From: Asanoa ferruginea
GTDB lineage: Bacteria; Actinomycetota; Actinomycetes; Mycobacteriales; Micromonosporaceae
Direction: 5' to 3'
Assembly (NCBI RefSeq): GCF_003387075.1
Contig: NZ_QUMQ01000001.1
Span: 8,308,001-8,372,000, forward strand
Length of the DNA stretch: 64,000 nt
The position numbers were made by a program, and so were the translations under genes. The first letter of the stretch is position 1. Every line of letters starts with the position of its first letter. Positions 41,502-50,927 of this stretch are shown in pieces. The notes under the pieces were generated by a model, which saw only the letters and a program-made list of their open reading frames with translations, was not told the DNA's origin and did not search any database.

Positions 41502-42194
41502 TCAGTCTCTGCCGGCGAGCGCGTAGTAGGAATGGACGGCGGGCTGGCCGGTGTAGTTGGGCCCGGCCCGGTCGTCGGCGCCGCGGTAGTCGTAGGGCAG
41601 CCGTTCGTGGGTCGGTCCGGTCTTGGTGATCCGTTTTCGCCGCCCGTCGTAGGCGAAGCCTGCCTTCTTCAGGTGCGTGGTCAGGCCGCGGCCGAGCGGT
41701 TCGCCGTCGTTGCGGCGGATGCTGTTCGTGTCGAGGTCGGCGATCAGGTGGCCGTCGTCGGTCAGCCAGCTCGCGGCTCTTTGCAGGAGGCCGAGCTTGT
41801 CGCCGACGTAGTGCAGCCCGTGCACCACGGTAATCAGGTCGAAGCGGCGGTATGGATCCCAGGTCGTGGCCGGCGCGCAGATCAGGGTGACTGCGGTGGT
41901 CGCCGGATCGAAGTAGTCGACCAGGTCGACGCCGATCAGCTCGACACGGTCTTCGAGGCCGCGGGCCTCGACCTGGGCGCCGGCTTGCAACAGCGCCCGC
42001 CCGCGCCCGCAGCACAGATCGAGCCAGGCCACCGATTCCTGTGCGGGCAGCCGTTGCAGGAGGCGGTCGAGGGGGTCGAAGCCAAGCTCGCGGGCGTAGC
42101 TGTTGGGCCCGGCCAGCTGCCGCTCCCGGTTCATCGCGGAGTTGGCCACGACCGCCGAGGCGGCCAGCGTCGTGTCGTCCAGCAACCGATCCAC
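41502..42194 (-). CDS. Class I SAM-dependent methyltransferase
   Basis: 230 aa, GTG start. Motif I is LDLCCGRGRALL, followed by ELIGVDLVDYF (acidic residue for the SAM ribose) and FDLITVVHGLHYVGD; the C-terminus has HSYYAL. The acceptor is unknown. A broken copy of the first third of this gene lies at 55713-55918 on the other strand. It converges on the membrane partner of the sigma factor (12-bp gap). Confidence 0.85.
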   Translation of the reverse strand: MDRLLDDTTLAASAVVANSAMNRERQLAGPNSYARELGFDPLDRLLQRLPAQESVAWLDLCCGRGRALLQAGAQVEARGLEDRVELIGVDLVDYFDPATTAVTLICAPATTWDPYRRFDLITVVHGLHYVGDKLGLLQRAASWLTDDGHLIADLDTNSIRRNDGEPLGRGLTTHLKKAGFAYDGRRKRITKTGPTHERLPYDYRGADDRAGPNYTGQPAVHSYYALAGRD

Positions 42195-42256
42195 CCGGCG
42201 AGCCTGCCAGAAAACCAGGACCGGCCGGCGCCCTTGAACCGGTAGGCTTCACCCCG

Positions 42257-42358
42257 ATGTCCATGCCCGTGATGCCCCTCGAACGCCCGTCCGGCGTTTC
42301 GCTTGTGCGGCTCCGGGCGGGCTCCGTAACGCGACGACGATTTTGGGCAGCTCGCTGA
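42257..42358 (+). other. Arg-rich upstream open frame before argS
   Basis: 33 codons from ATG 42257 to TGA 42358, encoding seven Arg including a run of three in VTRRRFWAAR, and ending 45 nt before the arginyl-tRNA synthetase start. An Arg-rich uORF before argS suggests a leader peptide, but I do not see a convincing terminator stem, so attenuation is only a possibility. Arg is common in random frames of this genome. Confidence 0.25.
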
Positions 42359-42403
42359 GCCAGCGCTGTCAGCATTTCGCGTACCCCCAGAAAGTAGTTA
42401 GTC

Positions 42404-44131
42404 GTGGCCAACCTGGAAAAGCTTCTCGTTGAGCGGTTCGCGGTCGCCTTCGCGGCGGTTGCCGGTGAGCGGGTGGACCCGGTCGTGCGACGGTCGCAGC
42501 ACGCCGACTTCCAGGCCGACGGTGCGTTGCCGCTCGCCCGAAAGCTGGGCCGCTCCCCTCGGGAGATCGCGACCGATGTGCTCGCCCGCGTCGACCTGGC
42601 CGGCCTGGCCGAGTCGGCGACCATCTCCGGGCCCGGCTTCATCAACGTCACGATCGAGGCGACCGCGCTCGCGGGCTTCCTGACGGAGATGCAGGCCGAC
42701 GACCGGCTCGGTGTGCCCGTGGCGGCAGCGCCGGAGACGGTGGTCGTCGACTATTCGGCGCCCAACGTCGCGAAGGAAATGCACGTCGGGCACCTGCGCT
42801 CGACGGTGATCGGCGACGCCGTCACCCGCTTGCTGACCTGGCTGGGTCACGACGTGCACCGGGCGAACCACATCGGAGACTGGGGTACGCCGTTCGGCAT
42901 GCTCATCGAGCACCTCCTCGATCTCGGCGAGACCACGGCCGCCCACGAGCTGTCGGTCGGGGATCTCAACGGTTTCTACCGGGCGGCCCGGGTCAAGTTC
43001 GACGCCGATCCCGGCTTCGCCGACCGGTCGCGGGCCCGGGTCGGGGCGTTGCAGTCCGGTGACCCGACGACGCTGCGGTTGTGGAAGCTGCTGGTGGGTG
43101 AGAGCGAGAAATACTTCCTGGCCGTCTACGACAGCCTCGACGTCATGTTGACCGGTGCCGACTTCTTCGGGGAGAGCTTCTACAACCCGATGCTGGCCCC
43201 GGTTGTCGACGAACTCGATCGGCTGGGATTGCTCCACGAGAGCGACGGAGCGAAGGTCGTCTTCCCCGCCGGGTTCACCGGTCGCGACGGCGAGCCGATG
43301 GCGCTGATCGTGCGCAAGCGTGACGGCGGCTACGGCTACGGGGCGACGGATCTTGCCACGATCCGCTACCGCACCCAGGACCTCAAAGCGACCCGGCTGC
43401 TCTACGTGGTCGGCGCACCGCAGCACCAACACCTGGAAATGGTCTACCAGACGGCGCGGGAGGCCGGCTGGCTCACCCCGCCGGCCCGGGCGACCCACGT
43501 CGGCTTCGGCCAGGTGCTGGGTGCCGACGGCAAGAAGTTCGCGTCTAGGGCCGGCGACACGGTCAAACTCGCCGACCTCCTCGACGAGGCGATCAGCCGG
43601 GCCGCGGCGATCATCACGGAGAAGAACCCCAACCTCGACGAGCCGACCCGGGCGGCGGTCGCAAGGGCGGTGGGCACCGGCGCGATCAAGTACGCGGACC
43701 TGTCCAGCGACTGGATCAAGGACTACGTCTTCGCGTGGGACCGGATGCTGGCCACCACTGGGGACACCGCCGCCTACCTGCAATACACGTACGCCCGCAT
43801 CCAGTCGATCTTCCGCAAGGGCGGGATGACGCCCGAAAGCGGCGGCGGGGCCATCCGGGTGGTGGAGCCGGCCGAGCACGCGCTCGCGTTGGAGCTCCTC
43901 GCCTTCCCAGCGGTCATCGACGAGGTGGCCGAGACGCTGCTGTTCCACACGCTGACCGGCTACCTGCAGGGCCTCGCGGGTGCGTTCACGACCTTCTACG
44001 ACCAGTGCCCGGTGCTGAAGGCGGCCGACGACGAAACCCGCGCGAGCCGACTCGCACTCTGCGCCCTGACCGGCCGGGTGATCGAGCAAGGACTGGCGCT
44101 GCTGGGCATCACGACACCGGCCCGCATGTAG
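42404..44131 (+). CDS. argS: Arginyl-tRNA synthetase
   Basis: 575 aa, GTG start. N-terminal additional domain with ADFQADGALPLAR (tRNA elbow contact), HIGH-type motif HVGHLRST (His127 on), DWGTPFGMLIEH, and the class-specific LGADGKKFASRAG segment in place of KMSKS, followed by YADLSSDWIKDYVFAWDRM and the anticodon-binding C-terminal domain ending LALLGITTPARM. Length is standard. Charges tRNA-Arg. The neighbours are unrelated to translation. Confidence 0.95.
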   Translation: MANLEKLLVERFAVAFAAVAGERVDPVVRRSQHADFQADGALPLARKLGRSPREIATDVLARVDLAGLAESATISGPGFINVTIEATALAGFLTEMQADDRLGVPVAAAPETVVVDYSAPNVAKEMHVGHLRSTVIGDAVTRLLTWLGHDVHRANHIGDWGTPFGMLIEHLLDLGETTAAHELSVGDLNGFYRAARVKFDADPGFADRSRARVGALQSGDPTTLRLWKLLVGESEKYFLAVYDSLDVMLTGADFFGESFYNPMLAPVVDELDRLGLLHESDGAKVVFPAGFTGRDGEPMALIVRKRDGGYGYGATDLATIRYRTQDLKATRLLYVVGAPQHQHLEMVYQTAREAGWLTPPARATHVGFGQVLGADGKKFASRAGDTVKLADLLDEAISRAAAIITEKNPNLDEPTRAAVARAVGTGAIKYADLSSDWIKDYVFAWDRMLATTGDTAAYLQYTYARIQSIFRKGGMTPESGGGAIRVVEPAEHALALELLAFPAVIDEVAETLLFHTLTGYLQGLAGAFTTFYDQCPVLKAADDETRASRLALCALTGRVIEQGLALLGITTPARM

Positions 44132-44150
44132 ACGCCACTAAAGTGGACCG

Positions 44151-44402
44151 ATGGCGTTGATCGATCTCGACAGCCCGCCGCCAACGCCGGCCGGCTCGGC
44201 CGCAGTCGCCCTGATGCGGAAGCTGGCGGTGCTGGTCGCGGTCGGTCTCGTGCTGGCCGTGCCGGGCGAGCCCTACCGGGCGACGCCGGTGCCCGTCACC
44301 CCCGTGCCGGTGTGCGAGGCGGTGGAGACCGACGTGCCGATCGATCAGCTCGTGCAGGTCGACGTCTCGACCGGCGCCTTCATCATCATGTGTCAGAACT
44401 GA
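44151..44402 (+). CDS. Small hypothetical membrane or exported protein
   Basis: 83 aa. A Pro-rich N-terminus precedes one hydrophobic segment (about 23-41), a Thr/Pro/Val stretch and a C-terminal region with two Cys (PVPVCEAV, IIMCQN). No family recognised. It overlaps the convergent SRPBCC gene by 10 bp. Whether it is translated is not certain. Confidence 0.45.
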   Translation: MALIDLDSPPPTPAGSAAVALMRKLAVLVAVGLVLAVPGEPYRATPVPVTPVPVCEAVETDVPIDQLVQVDVSTGAFIIMCQN

Positions 44403-44860
44403 GCGTTGCTCTCCACCAGGCGGGCGAGGTTGGCCAGGGCCATCCGGGTGCCGGTTTCGTTGTCTTCTGCCGGCACGTCGTCGGGCAGTCCCTCGTGGAC
44501 GATCAGGACGTCGGTGCCGCCCTCGGCGTCGGTCAGGGTGGTGGTCATCGTCATCTCGCCGTGCAGGGCCGCCGTGTCGGTCTCGAACTCGAACACCTCG
44601 ACCACCTGCTCGTCGGGCACCAGCCGGGCGAAATGGCCGTGATAGGTGTCGGTGTGCGACCCGGACTTGCCCGCGCTGCCCGGGTCGTCGTAGGTCAGCG
44701 ACACCCGGAACGTGCCGCCCTCGCGCGCCTCGAAGCTGTGCACCTCGCTGGTCATCCCGGCCGGCACCCGCCACCGCGCGATCGCGTCGGGGTCGAGCAG
44801 CGCCGCGTAGACGGCCGACCGCGGTGCGTTGATGTGTTGCAGAACTCGCGTGGAGTACAT
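44393..44860 (-). CDS. SRPBCC (AHSA1/START-like) family protein
   Basis: 155 aa from the ATG of MYSTRVLQHINAP. SRPBCC fold landmarks: APRSAVYAALLDPDAIARW, FEAREGGTFRVSLTYDDPG, DEQVVEVFEFET and the long C-terminal helix (RMALANLARLVES). Members bind hydrophobic ligands or assist stress proteins; the ligand is unknown. The start is the only one that keeps the N-terminal strand. Confidence 0.85.
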   Translation of the reverse strand: MYSTRVLQHINAPRSAVYAALLDPDAIARWRVPAGMTSEVHSFEAREGGTFRVSLTYDDPGSAGKSGSHTDTYHGHFARLVPDEQVVEVFEFETDTAALHGEMTMTTTLTDAEGGTDVLIVHEGLPDDVPAEDNETGTRMALANLARLVESNAQF

Positions 44861-44923
44861 GGCTCCCCACGTTAGCCTCGCGATCGGGGTAAACCGGATC
44901 GGGGTCTGGCGCGTCGAATCCGT

Positions 44924-45610
44924 ATGAGGCGCTCCTTCGTACCCCTGCTGGCTCTGCTTGCCGCTCTTGGCGCGGGCGGGTGCGCGCCCGGCGCGACCGC
45001 CAGCGGCATCGGCACCGCCCCGCCCTCCGCGCCCGCGGCTTCTAGTCCGGCCACGCATGGTGCGCCGGTCGCCACCAAGAGCGGGCCGGCGCGGGCCTAC
45101 CGGGTCACCTACGGCTGGGCGGTGCCGGCGCGGCCCGCCACGGTCGCGCACCGGTTCGACGTGCCCGTGCAGCCGCCACCCGCGGCACCCCTGCCCTTCC
45201 TGGCCCGGGTCGAGGTCGGCGACCATCCGGGCGACGCGCCGGCGTACACCCGGGTGACCTTCGCCTTTGAAGGGGCCTGGCCTTCTTATGAGGTCGCCTA
45301 TGAGCGGTCGCTGACCCAGGACGGCAGCGGCGACCCGGTGTCGCTGCCCGGCAACAGCGTCCTGCGGATCACCTTCACCCAGGCGCAGGCCCACGACGAC
45401 CAGGGCCGCACCACCAAACGACCTGGCACAAAACTGGGCTTTCCAACCCTCAAGGGGTACGCCGTAGCCGGCGACTTCGAAGGCCACGTCACCTACGGCC
45501 TGGGCATCCAGGCGGCACCGGGCAGCGACCAGGCGCTCCCGATCCGGGTCGGCGAGCTGGTCCGCGCCGACGGCACCTATGTGGTGGCGGTCGACGTGCG
45601 GCGGGCTTGA
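44924..45610 (+). CDS. AMIN-like domain lipoprotein
   Basis: 228 aa. Lipobox LGAGGC after an Arg-rich start, then a Pro/Ala/Ser linker (to about residue 55) and one beta-rich domain resembling actinobacterial AMIN-like domains (ARVEVGDHPGDAPAYTRVTFAFEGAWPSYEVAYE, GHVTYGLGI). Probably anchored at the outer face of the membrane; AMIN domains often bind envelope polymers. A single gene in front of the YunG-like gene. Confidence 0.72.
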   Translation: MRRSFVPLLALLAALGAGGCAPGATASGIGTAPPSAPAASSPATHGAPVATKSGPARAYRVTYGWAVPARPATVAHRFDVPVQPPPAAPLPFLARVEVGDHPGDAPAYTRVTFAFEGAWPSYEVAYERSLTQDGSGDPVSLPGNSVLRITFTQAQAHDDQGRTTKRPGTKLGFPTLKGYAVAGDFEGHVTYGLGIQAAPGSDQALPIRVGELVRADGTYVVAVDVRRA

Positions 45611-45644
45611 GCCTCAACCAGGTCGAGGGCCCAGGATCGGCGCC

Positions 45645-46025
45645 ATGCTGACCCTGAGCGACATCGAACGCGCCGTGCGGGCGAGCTGGGCCGCCGACAC
45701 CTGCTCGCCCGACGACGTGGCCCGCGCCGCCTGGACACCCGACAATCCGGCCTGGGGCCACTGCGACATCACCGCGCTGCTGGTCAGCGACGTCTTCGGC
45801 GGTGACCTAATGCTGGGCGAGGTGCACCTCGACGGCATACAGCACGGCTACCACTGGTGGAACAGGCTGGCCGGCGGGATCGAGATCGACCTGACCCGTT
45901 CGCAGTTCCGGCTCGGACAGGTGATCAGCGGTGCCCGGCCGGTGCCGCGGCCGGTCGGGCGACCGAAACGGCGCTACGCGGAATACGAGCTGCTGCGGCA
46001 ACGTGTCGACGCCCGGCTCGGCTGA
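45645..46025 (+). CDS. YunG-family protein
   Basis: 126 aa from ATG 45645. IERAVRASWAADTCSPDDVARAAWTPDNPAWGHCDITALLVSDVFGG, then HWWNRLAGGIEIDLTRSQF, is the YunG pattern with a conserved Cys in GHC and His in the HWWN loop, resembling a papain-like small fold. The function of YunG is unknown. Followed 18 bp later by the D-amino-acid oxidase-type gene. Confidence 0.8.
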   Translation: MLTLSDIERAVRASWAADTCSPDDVARAAWTPDNPAWGHCDITALLVSDVFGGDLMLGEVHLDGIQHGYHWWNRLAGGIEIDLTRSQFRLGQVISGARPVPRPVGRPKRRYAEYELLRQRVDARLG

Positions 46026-46043
46026 CCGGGGCACGATGGTGGG

Positions 46044-46949
46044 GTGGATGTCGTCGTGCTGGGAGCCGGGATCATCGGGCTGGCCGCCGCCCTCGAGCTG
46101 CAGGCCGACGGCGCCGAGGTCACGATCGTCGCGGCCGACGAGCCGGGCGAGACGGTCTCGGCCGTCGCCGCCGCCGTCTGGTACCCCACCCGGATAGACG
46201 CCGACCCGCGCGTGCTCGGCTGGGGTGCGCGGACCTTCGAGATCTTCGCCCGCGAGGCTGGTGACGGCGTCCCGGGCGTGACCATGCGCCCGACCCGGAT
46301 GATCGTCCGGCATCCCGTCGACGAGCCGCCGTGGTGGGCCTCAGCCGTTCCGGATTTCGCCGCGGTCGACGATGAGTGGCGGTTCACCGTGCCGGCGGTC
46401 GAGATGGTGCCCTACATGGCGCACCTGCTCGACCGCTTCCGCGCCAACGGCGGCGCGTTCGAGCGGCGGCGGGTGCGGCGCTTCGAGGAGCTCGACGTCC
46501 GCGTGGTCGTCAACGCCACCGGGCTGGCCGCGCGGGCGCTCACCGGCGACGACCGTCTCTACCCGATCCGGGGCCAGGTGGTCATCGTCGACAACCCGGG
46601 CCTGACCACGTCGATCCGCGACGAGGACCATCCGCTCGGTCCGGTCTACATCCACCCCCGTAGCCGCGACGTCGTGCTCGGCGGCACGTTCGAGGTCGGC
46701 GACGCCAGCCCCGAAGTCCGCCCGGCCACCGCGGAAGCCATCATCGCCCGCACCACCCAGGTCGAGCCCCGCCTCGCGGGCGCCACGGTTCGCCGGCATC
46801 TCGTCGGGCTGAGACCGGCCCGCCACGGCGGCCCGCGCGTCGAGAAAGAAGAGCGCGACCCCATGAAGATCATCCACGCGTACGGGCACAGCGGCGCCGG
46901 CATGACCCTCTGCTGGGGTACCGCCGCCGAGGTGGCAGCTCAGGCCTGA
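46044..46949 (+). CDS. D-amino-acid oxidase-type FAD flavoenzyme
   Basis: 301 aa, GTG start. FAD loop GAGIIGLAAALEL, substrate-side VVNATGL, YPIRGQVVIVDNPG and the end block YGHSGAGMTLCWGTA match the DAO family (deamination of D-amino acids or D-aspartate/glycine-type substrates). Length is slightly short but all core blocks are present. Overlaps the next convergent gene by 10 bp. Confidence 0.9.
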   Translation: MDVVVLGAGIIGLAAALELQADGAEVTIVAADEPGETVSAVAAAVWYPTRIDADPRVLGWGARTFEIFAREAGDGVPGVTMRPTRMIVRHPVDEPPWWASAVPDFAAVDDEWRFTVPAVEMVPYMAHLLDRFRANGGAFERRRVRRFEELDVRVVVNATGLAARALTGDDRLYPIRGQVVIVDNPGLTTSIRDEDHPLGPVYIHPRSRDVVLGGTFEVGDASPEVRPATAEAIIARTTQVEPRLAGATVRRHLVGLRPARHGGPRVEKEERDPMKIIHAYGHSGAGMTLCWGTAAEVAAQA

Positions 46950-47212
46950 CCGCGCACGATGGCCACCGCCAGCCGGGACATCTCGTCCATGTCCGGGTCG
47001 AAGCCCGCCGCGATGTCCGGGTGCAGGCCGGCCTTCGTCTCGTCGAGCAGCTGTTGGCAGACGACGTCGACCGGTTCACCCCGATAGGACGACCGGACCC
47101 GATCAGTGGCGGCCTGTAGTGCGGAGGTGAGTTGGTCCTCCAGCGGGCCCTGTAGTTTGCGTTGCACCGGGTCGTCGGGGTCGGGCTCCAGCGTGACGTG
47201 CGGTTCGGCCAT
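46940..47212 (-). CDS. Conserved hypothetical acidic protein
   Basis: 90 aa from the ATG of MAEPHVTLEP (an upstream in-frame GTG at 47230 has no ribosome-binding site). Mostly helical: VQRKLQGPLEDQLTSALQAATDRV, then VCQQLLDETKAGLHPDIAAGFDP and a short hydrophobic end. No family recognised. Confidence 0.55.
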   Translation of the reverse strand: MAEPHVTLEPDPDDPVQRKLQGPLEDQLTSALQAATDRVRSSYRGEPVDVVCQQLLDETKAGLHPDIAAGFDPDMDEMSRLAVAIVRGQA

Positions 47213-47241
47213 GGCCGGGCAGTACCCCACGCCGCCGGCGG

Positions 47242-47661
47242 CTACACGCCCAGCGCGGTGACGCGGACCAGGTAGGACGGCTCGTCGCCGAGTTCCTCGC
47301 GGTAGCTCATCGATCGGATCTGTCGCTCGTCGGCGAAGAGCGTGACGTCGGCGAGCACGCCCAGGTGGGTGCCGGTCAGCCGGCCGCGCTTGTCGCTGAG
47401 CACGTCGGCGACGCCGGCCAGGAATCTGGGTGCGGAGCCCACGTGTTGCTCCGGGCCGCGGACCACGATGTCGAGGGCGACCGCCGCGCGCAACGGGGTC
47501 CAGCCGGTCTGCTGTGCGGCGCCGAGGGCGGCCAGCAGCAGGGTGCGGACCCGTTCGGCCTGACGGTGGCCGGCGGACAGGATCGACAGGGTCTCGGTCT
47601 TCTGTGGCGGGTGACCGCGCACCTCGAAGGTGACGCTCAGCGCCGAAGTGATGTCGTGCAC
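47242..47661 (-). CDS. Conserved hypothetical protein, distantly RusA-like
   Basis: 139 aa from the GTG at 47661, favoured by GGAGG 8 nt upstream. The segment ADVLSDK...LADVTLFADERQI resembles the Asp-containing core of RusA-type Holliday-junction resolvases, where DVDN and a later DDRQI-type motif bind metal; the match here is only partial. Divergent from the sugar transporter operon. Confidence 0.4.
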   Translation of the reverse strand: MHDITSALSVTFEVRGHPPQKTETLSILSAGHRQAERVRTLLLAALGAAQQTGWTPLRAAVALDIVVRGPEQHVGSAPRFLAGVADVLSDKRGRLTGTHLGVLADVTLFADERQIRSMSYREELGDEPSYLVRVTALGV

Positions 47662-47846
47662 GGGCACTACCTCCGCGGGTCGGGCGGGGGCGACGCTACG
47701 TAAAGCGACCGTACCGTGTCGCGCGCCCGTCCACGAGGTGTACGTGAGGTCCACGTTTGTTTTTCCCGCACGTTGGGCATGGTCCGTGATCGGTGCCAGG
47801 CAGCGACCGGCACCAGACCGCGATGATGCGGGAACGGAGGTCGGAT

Positions 47847-49130
47847 ATGGCGGAACGATCTCGAGGACCTGGACGGCGGCGACGGCGAGGGGTGGCGGCG
47901 CTCGCGGCGTTCACGCTCCTGGCACCGACGGCCGCGGCGTGCAGCGGGAGTGATGACGGCGGCGTACCAGTGATCAATGTCTATTACGCGCCCGAGGAGA
48001 ACTTCCAGAAGGTCGTCGACGACTGCAACCAGGAAGCCCAGGGGAAATACCGGATCGACTACCAGGTGTTGCCGCGCGGCGCCGATGACCAGCGGGTGCA
48101 GATGGTGCGCCGGCTGGCCGCCGAGGACGACGGCATGGATGTGCTCGGGCTCGACGTGACCTGGACCGCCGAGTTCGCCAGTGCTAAATGGATCAAGGAG
48201 TGGACCGGCGCGGAGAAGGACGAGGCGTCCAAGGGCACCCTGGAGCAGCCGCTCGAGTCGGCGACCTACGAGGGCAAGCTCTACGCCGCGCCGAAGAACA
48301 CCAACACCCAGCTTCTCTGGTATCGCAGCGACCTCGTCCCGAACCCACCCAAGACGTGGGACGAGATGATCAAGATGTCGCAGGACCTCAAGAGCCAGGG
48401 CAAGCCCTATGAGATCGACACCATGGGCGCGCAGTACGAGGGCCTCGTGGTGCTCTACAACAACATGGTCGCCAGCGACGGCGGCAAGATCCTCAACGAC
48501 GACGGCAACAAGGTCGAGTTCGACGACGGCGCCGTCAAGGCGCTCGCCACGCTCCAGAAGTTCGCGTCGGCCGGCGTGACCAACCCGTCGTTCACCAACA
48601 CCCAGGAAGACGACGCGCGCCTCCAGTTCCAGGGCGGCAGCGGCGCGTTCCAGCTCAACTACCCGTTCGTCTGGCCGGCGCTGCAGGAGGGCGCGCCCGA
48701 CCTGAAAGACAAGGTCAAGTGGGCGCGTTACCCGGGCATCGACGCCAACACGCCGAGCAAGGTGACGATCGGCGGTTACAACCTGGCCGTCTCGGCGTAC
48801 ACGAAGCATCCTGAAGAGTCCTTCGCCGCGGCGCTGTGCCTGCGCTCGCCCGAGCACCAACTCTTCTCGGCGATCAACGACGGCGTGCCGCCGACCATCG
48901 AGTCGGTCTACTCCGACCCGCAGATGGACAAGGCCTACCCGTTCAAGGCCGACATCCTGGCCCAGGTCAAGGACGGCGCCAACCGGCCGATCACCCCGGC
49001 CTACCAGAACGTGTCCACGGTGCTCTCGGCGACGCTGTCGCCACCCGCCGACATCCGGCCGGAACAGGACGCCAAGGATCTGCGCGGCTCGATCCAGGAC
49101 GCGCTCGAGTCGAAGGGTGTCCTGCCGTGA
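47847..49130 (+). CDS. Sugar ABC transporter substrate-binding lipoprotein
   Basis: 427 aa from ATG 47847 (GGAGG 6 nt upstream). Arg-rich start and lipobox TAAAC (Cys32). Family 1 extracellular binding protein: [74 protein letters not shown]. It belongs to the trehalose/maltose (LpqY/MalE) branch. The next genes overlap (GTGA at 49127), so it is the first of four transporter genes. Confidence 0.92.
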   Translation: MAERSRGPGRRRRRGVAALAAFTLLAPTAAACSGSDDGGVPVINVYYAPEENFQKVVDDCNQEAQGKYRIDYQVLPRGADDQRVQMVRRLAAEDDGMDVLGLDVTWTAEFASAKWIKEWTGAEKDEASKGTLEQPLESATYEGKLYAAPKNTNTQLLWYRSDLVPNPPKTWDEMIKMSQDLKSQGKPYEIDTMGAQYEGLVVLYNNMVASDGGKILNDDGNKVEFDDGAVKALATLQKFASAGVTNPSFTNTQEDDARLQFQGGSGAFQLNYPFVWPALQEGAPDLKDKVKWARYPGIDANTPSKVTIGGYNLAVSAYTKHPEESFAAALCLRSPEHQLFSAINDGVPPTIESVYSDPQMDKAYPFKADILAQVKDGANRPITPAYQNVSTVLSATLSPPADIRPEQDAKDLRGSIQDALESKGVLP

Positions 49131-50077
49131 CCGCTGGGACTGCCGAAAAACCCACTACCCATCGGGTACGTGCGGAGAAGAAAGCCAAAGCGCATCTGAG
49201 CGAGGGCAAGAAGGCCGAACGGAAGCTCGGTTGGCTGCTCTGCGCGCCGGCGGCGATCGTGATGCTCGCGGTCACCGCGTACCCCATCATCTATTCGGTC
49301 TGGCTCTCCTTCCAGCGCTTCGACCTCAAGTTTCCCGACCAGCGCGAGTTCATCGGGTTGGGCAACTACATCACCGTGTTGAGCAACCAATACTGGTGGA
49401 CCGCGTTCGGCGTCACCGTGCTGATCACCGTGGTCACGGTCGCGGTCGAGCTTGTGCTCGGCATGGGGCTGGCCTGGATCATGTTCCGCACGCTGGTCGC
49501 CCGGGGGCTGGTGCGCACCGCGGCGCTGATCCCCTACGGCATCGTGACGGTGGTCGCCGCGTTCTCCTGGAAATACGCGTGGACGCCCGACACCGGCTAT
49601 CTCGCCAAGCTGTTCACCGACGGCGCGCCGCTGACCGAGCGGGCCAGTTCGCTGGCGATCATCATGCTGGCCGAGATCTGGAAGACCACGCCGTTCATGG
49701 CGCTGCTGCTGATGGCCGGCCTGGCCCTGGTGCCCGACGACCTGCTCAAGGCCGCGTCGATGGACGGTGCCTCCGGCTGGCAGCGGTTCACCAAGGTGAT
49801 GCTGCCGGTGATGAAGCCGGCGATCCTGGTCGCGCTGCTGTTCCGTACCCTCGACGCCTTCCGGGTGTTCGACAACATCTATGTGTTGACCGCCGGCTCC
49901 AACAACACCTCGTCGGTGTCGATGCTGGCCTACAACAACCTGATCCGCGGGCTCAACCTCGGCATCGGGTCGACCATGTCGGTGCTGATCTTCATCTCGG
50001 TCGCCATCATCGCGTTCATCTTCGTGAAGCTCTTCGGCACCGCCGCACCCGGCAGCTCCGACGAAGGGAGGCGCTGA
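49127..50077 (+). CDS. Sugar ABC transporter permease (MalF/SugA type)
   Basis: 316 aa; GTG overlaps the binding-protein stop. Six membrane spans after a charged, Lys-rich N-terminus ([18 protein letters not shown]). The EAA-type loop is [23 protein letters not shown]. Partner of the following permease; its stop overlaps that start by one base. Confidence 0.92.
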   Translation: MTAGTAEKPTTHRVRAEKKAKAHLSEGKKAERKLGWLLCAPAAIVMLAVTAYPIIYSVWLSFQRFDLKFPDQREFIGLGNYITVLSNQYWWTAFGVTVLITVVTVAVELVLGMGLAWIMFRTLVARGLVRTAALIPYGIVTVVAAFSWKYAWTPDTGYLAKLFTDGAPLTERASSLAIIMLAEIWKTTPFMALLLMAGLALVPDDLLKAASMDGASGWQRFTKVMLPVMKPAILVALLFRTLDAFRVFDNIYVLTAGSNNTSSVSMLAYNNLIRGLNLGIGSTMSVLIFISVAIIAFIFVKLFGTAAPGSSDEGRR

Positions 50078-50916
50078 TGACGGCCATCGGCCAATCCGCA
50101 GCAGCGAAGTGGCGCTGGGGGTTTCTTGATCTCGTCGTGGTCGTCTTCGCGCTGATCCCGGTGCTGTGGATCGCGTCGCTGTCGTTCAAGACCCCCGCGA
50201 CGATCACCGACGGCAACTTCATCCCGCGGGAATGGACGCTGGAGAACTACCGGAACATTTTCAACACCGACCAGTTTGTACGCGCACTGATCAACTCGAT
50301 CGGCATCGGGCTGATCTCGACCCTGGTGGCCGTGGTGCTGGGCACGATGGCCGCGTACGCGATCGCCCGTCTCGATTTTCCCGGTAAGGGACTCTTGATC
50401 GGCATCTCGCTGCTGATCGCGATGTTCCCGCAGGTGTCGCTGGTGTCGCCGCTGTTCGAGATCGAGCGGAGCATCGGCCTGTTCGACACCTGGCCCGGCC
50501 TGATCCTGCCCTACATCACGTTCGGCCTGCCGCTGGCGATCTACACCCTGTCCGCGTTCTTCCGCCAGATCCCGTGGGACCTGGAGAAGGCGGCCAAGAT
50601 GGACGGCGCCACGCAGGGCCAGGCGTTCCGCCGGGTGATCGCCCCGCTGGCCATGCCCGGCATCTTCACCACCGCGATCCTGGTCTTCATCTTCTGCTGG
50701 AACGACTTCCTGTTCGCGATCTCGCTGACCTCGACCGAACGCTCCCGCACGGTCCCGGCCGCGCTGTCGTTCTTCCAGGGCGCCTCACAGTTCGAAGACC
50801 CGACCGGCGCGATCTGCGCGGCCGCCGCGGTCATCACCATCCCGATCATCCTGTTCGTGCTGTTCTTCCAGCGCCGCATCGTCTCCGGCCTGACCTCCGG
50901 CGCAGTGAAGGGTTAG
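50077..50916 (+). CDS. Sugar ABC transporter permease (MalG/SugB type)
   Basis: 279 aa, six spans, EAA loop [24 protein letters not shown], and the typical [14 protein letters not shown] segment after span 1. GGGAGG lies 7 nt before the ATG. Third gene of the operon. Confidence 0.93.
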   Translation: MTAIGQSAAAKWRWGFLDLVVVVFALIPVLWIASLSFKTPATITDGNFIPREWTLENYRNIFNTDQFVRALINSIGIGLISTLVAVVLGTMAAYAIARLDFPGKGLLIGISLLIAMFPQVSLVSPLFEIERSIGLFDTWPGLILPYITFGLPLAIYTLSAFFRQIPWDLEKAAKMDGATQGQAFRRVIAPLAMPGIFTTAILVFIFCWNDFLFAISLTSTERSRTVPAALSFFQGASQFEDPTGAICAAAAVITIPIILFVLFFQRRIVSGLTSGAVKG

Positions 50917-50927
50917 GGGCGTATCAC

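Noticed and set aside
47792-47814. Short dyad GGTGCC...GGCACC before the sugar transporter operon as a LacI operator
   Set aside because: Six-base arms in this GC content are expected by chance and the site does not resemble a known sugar operator.
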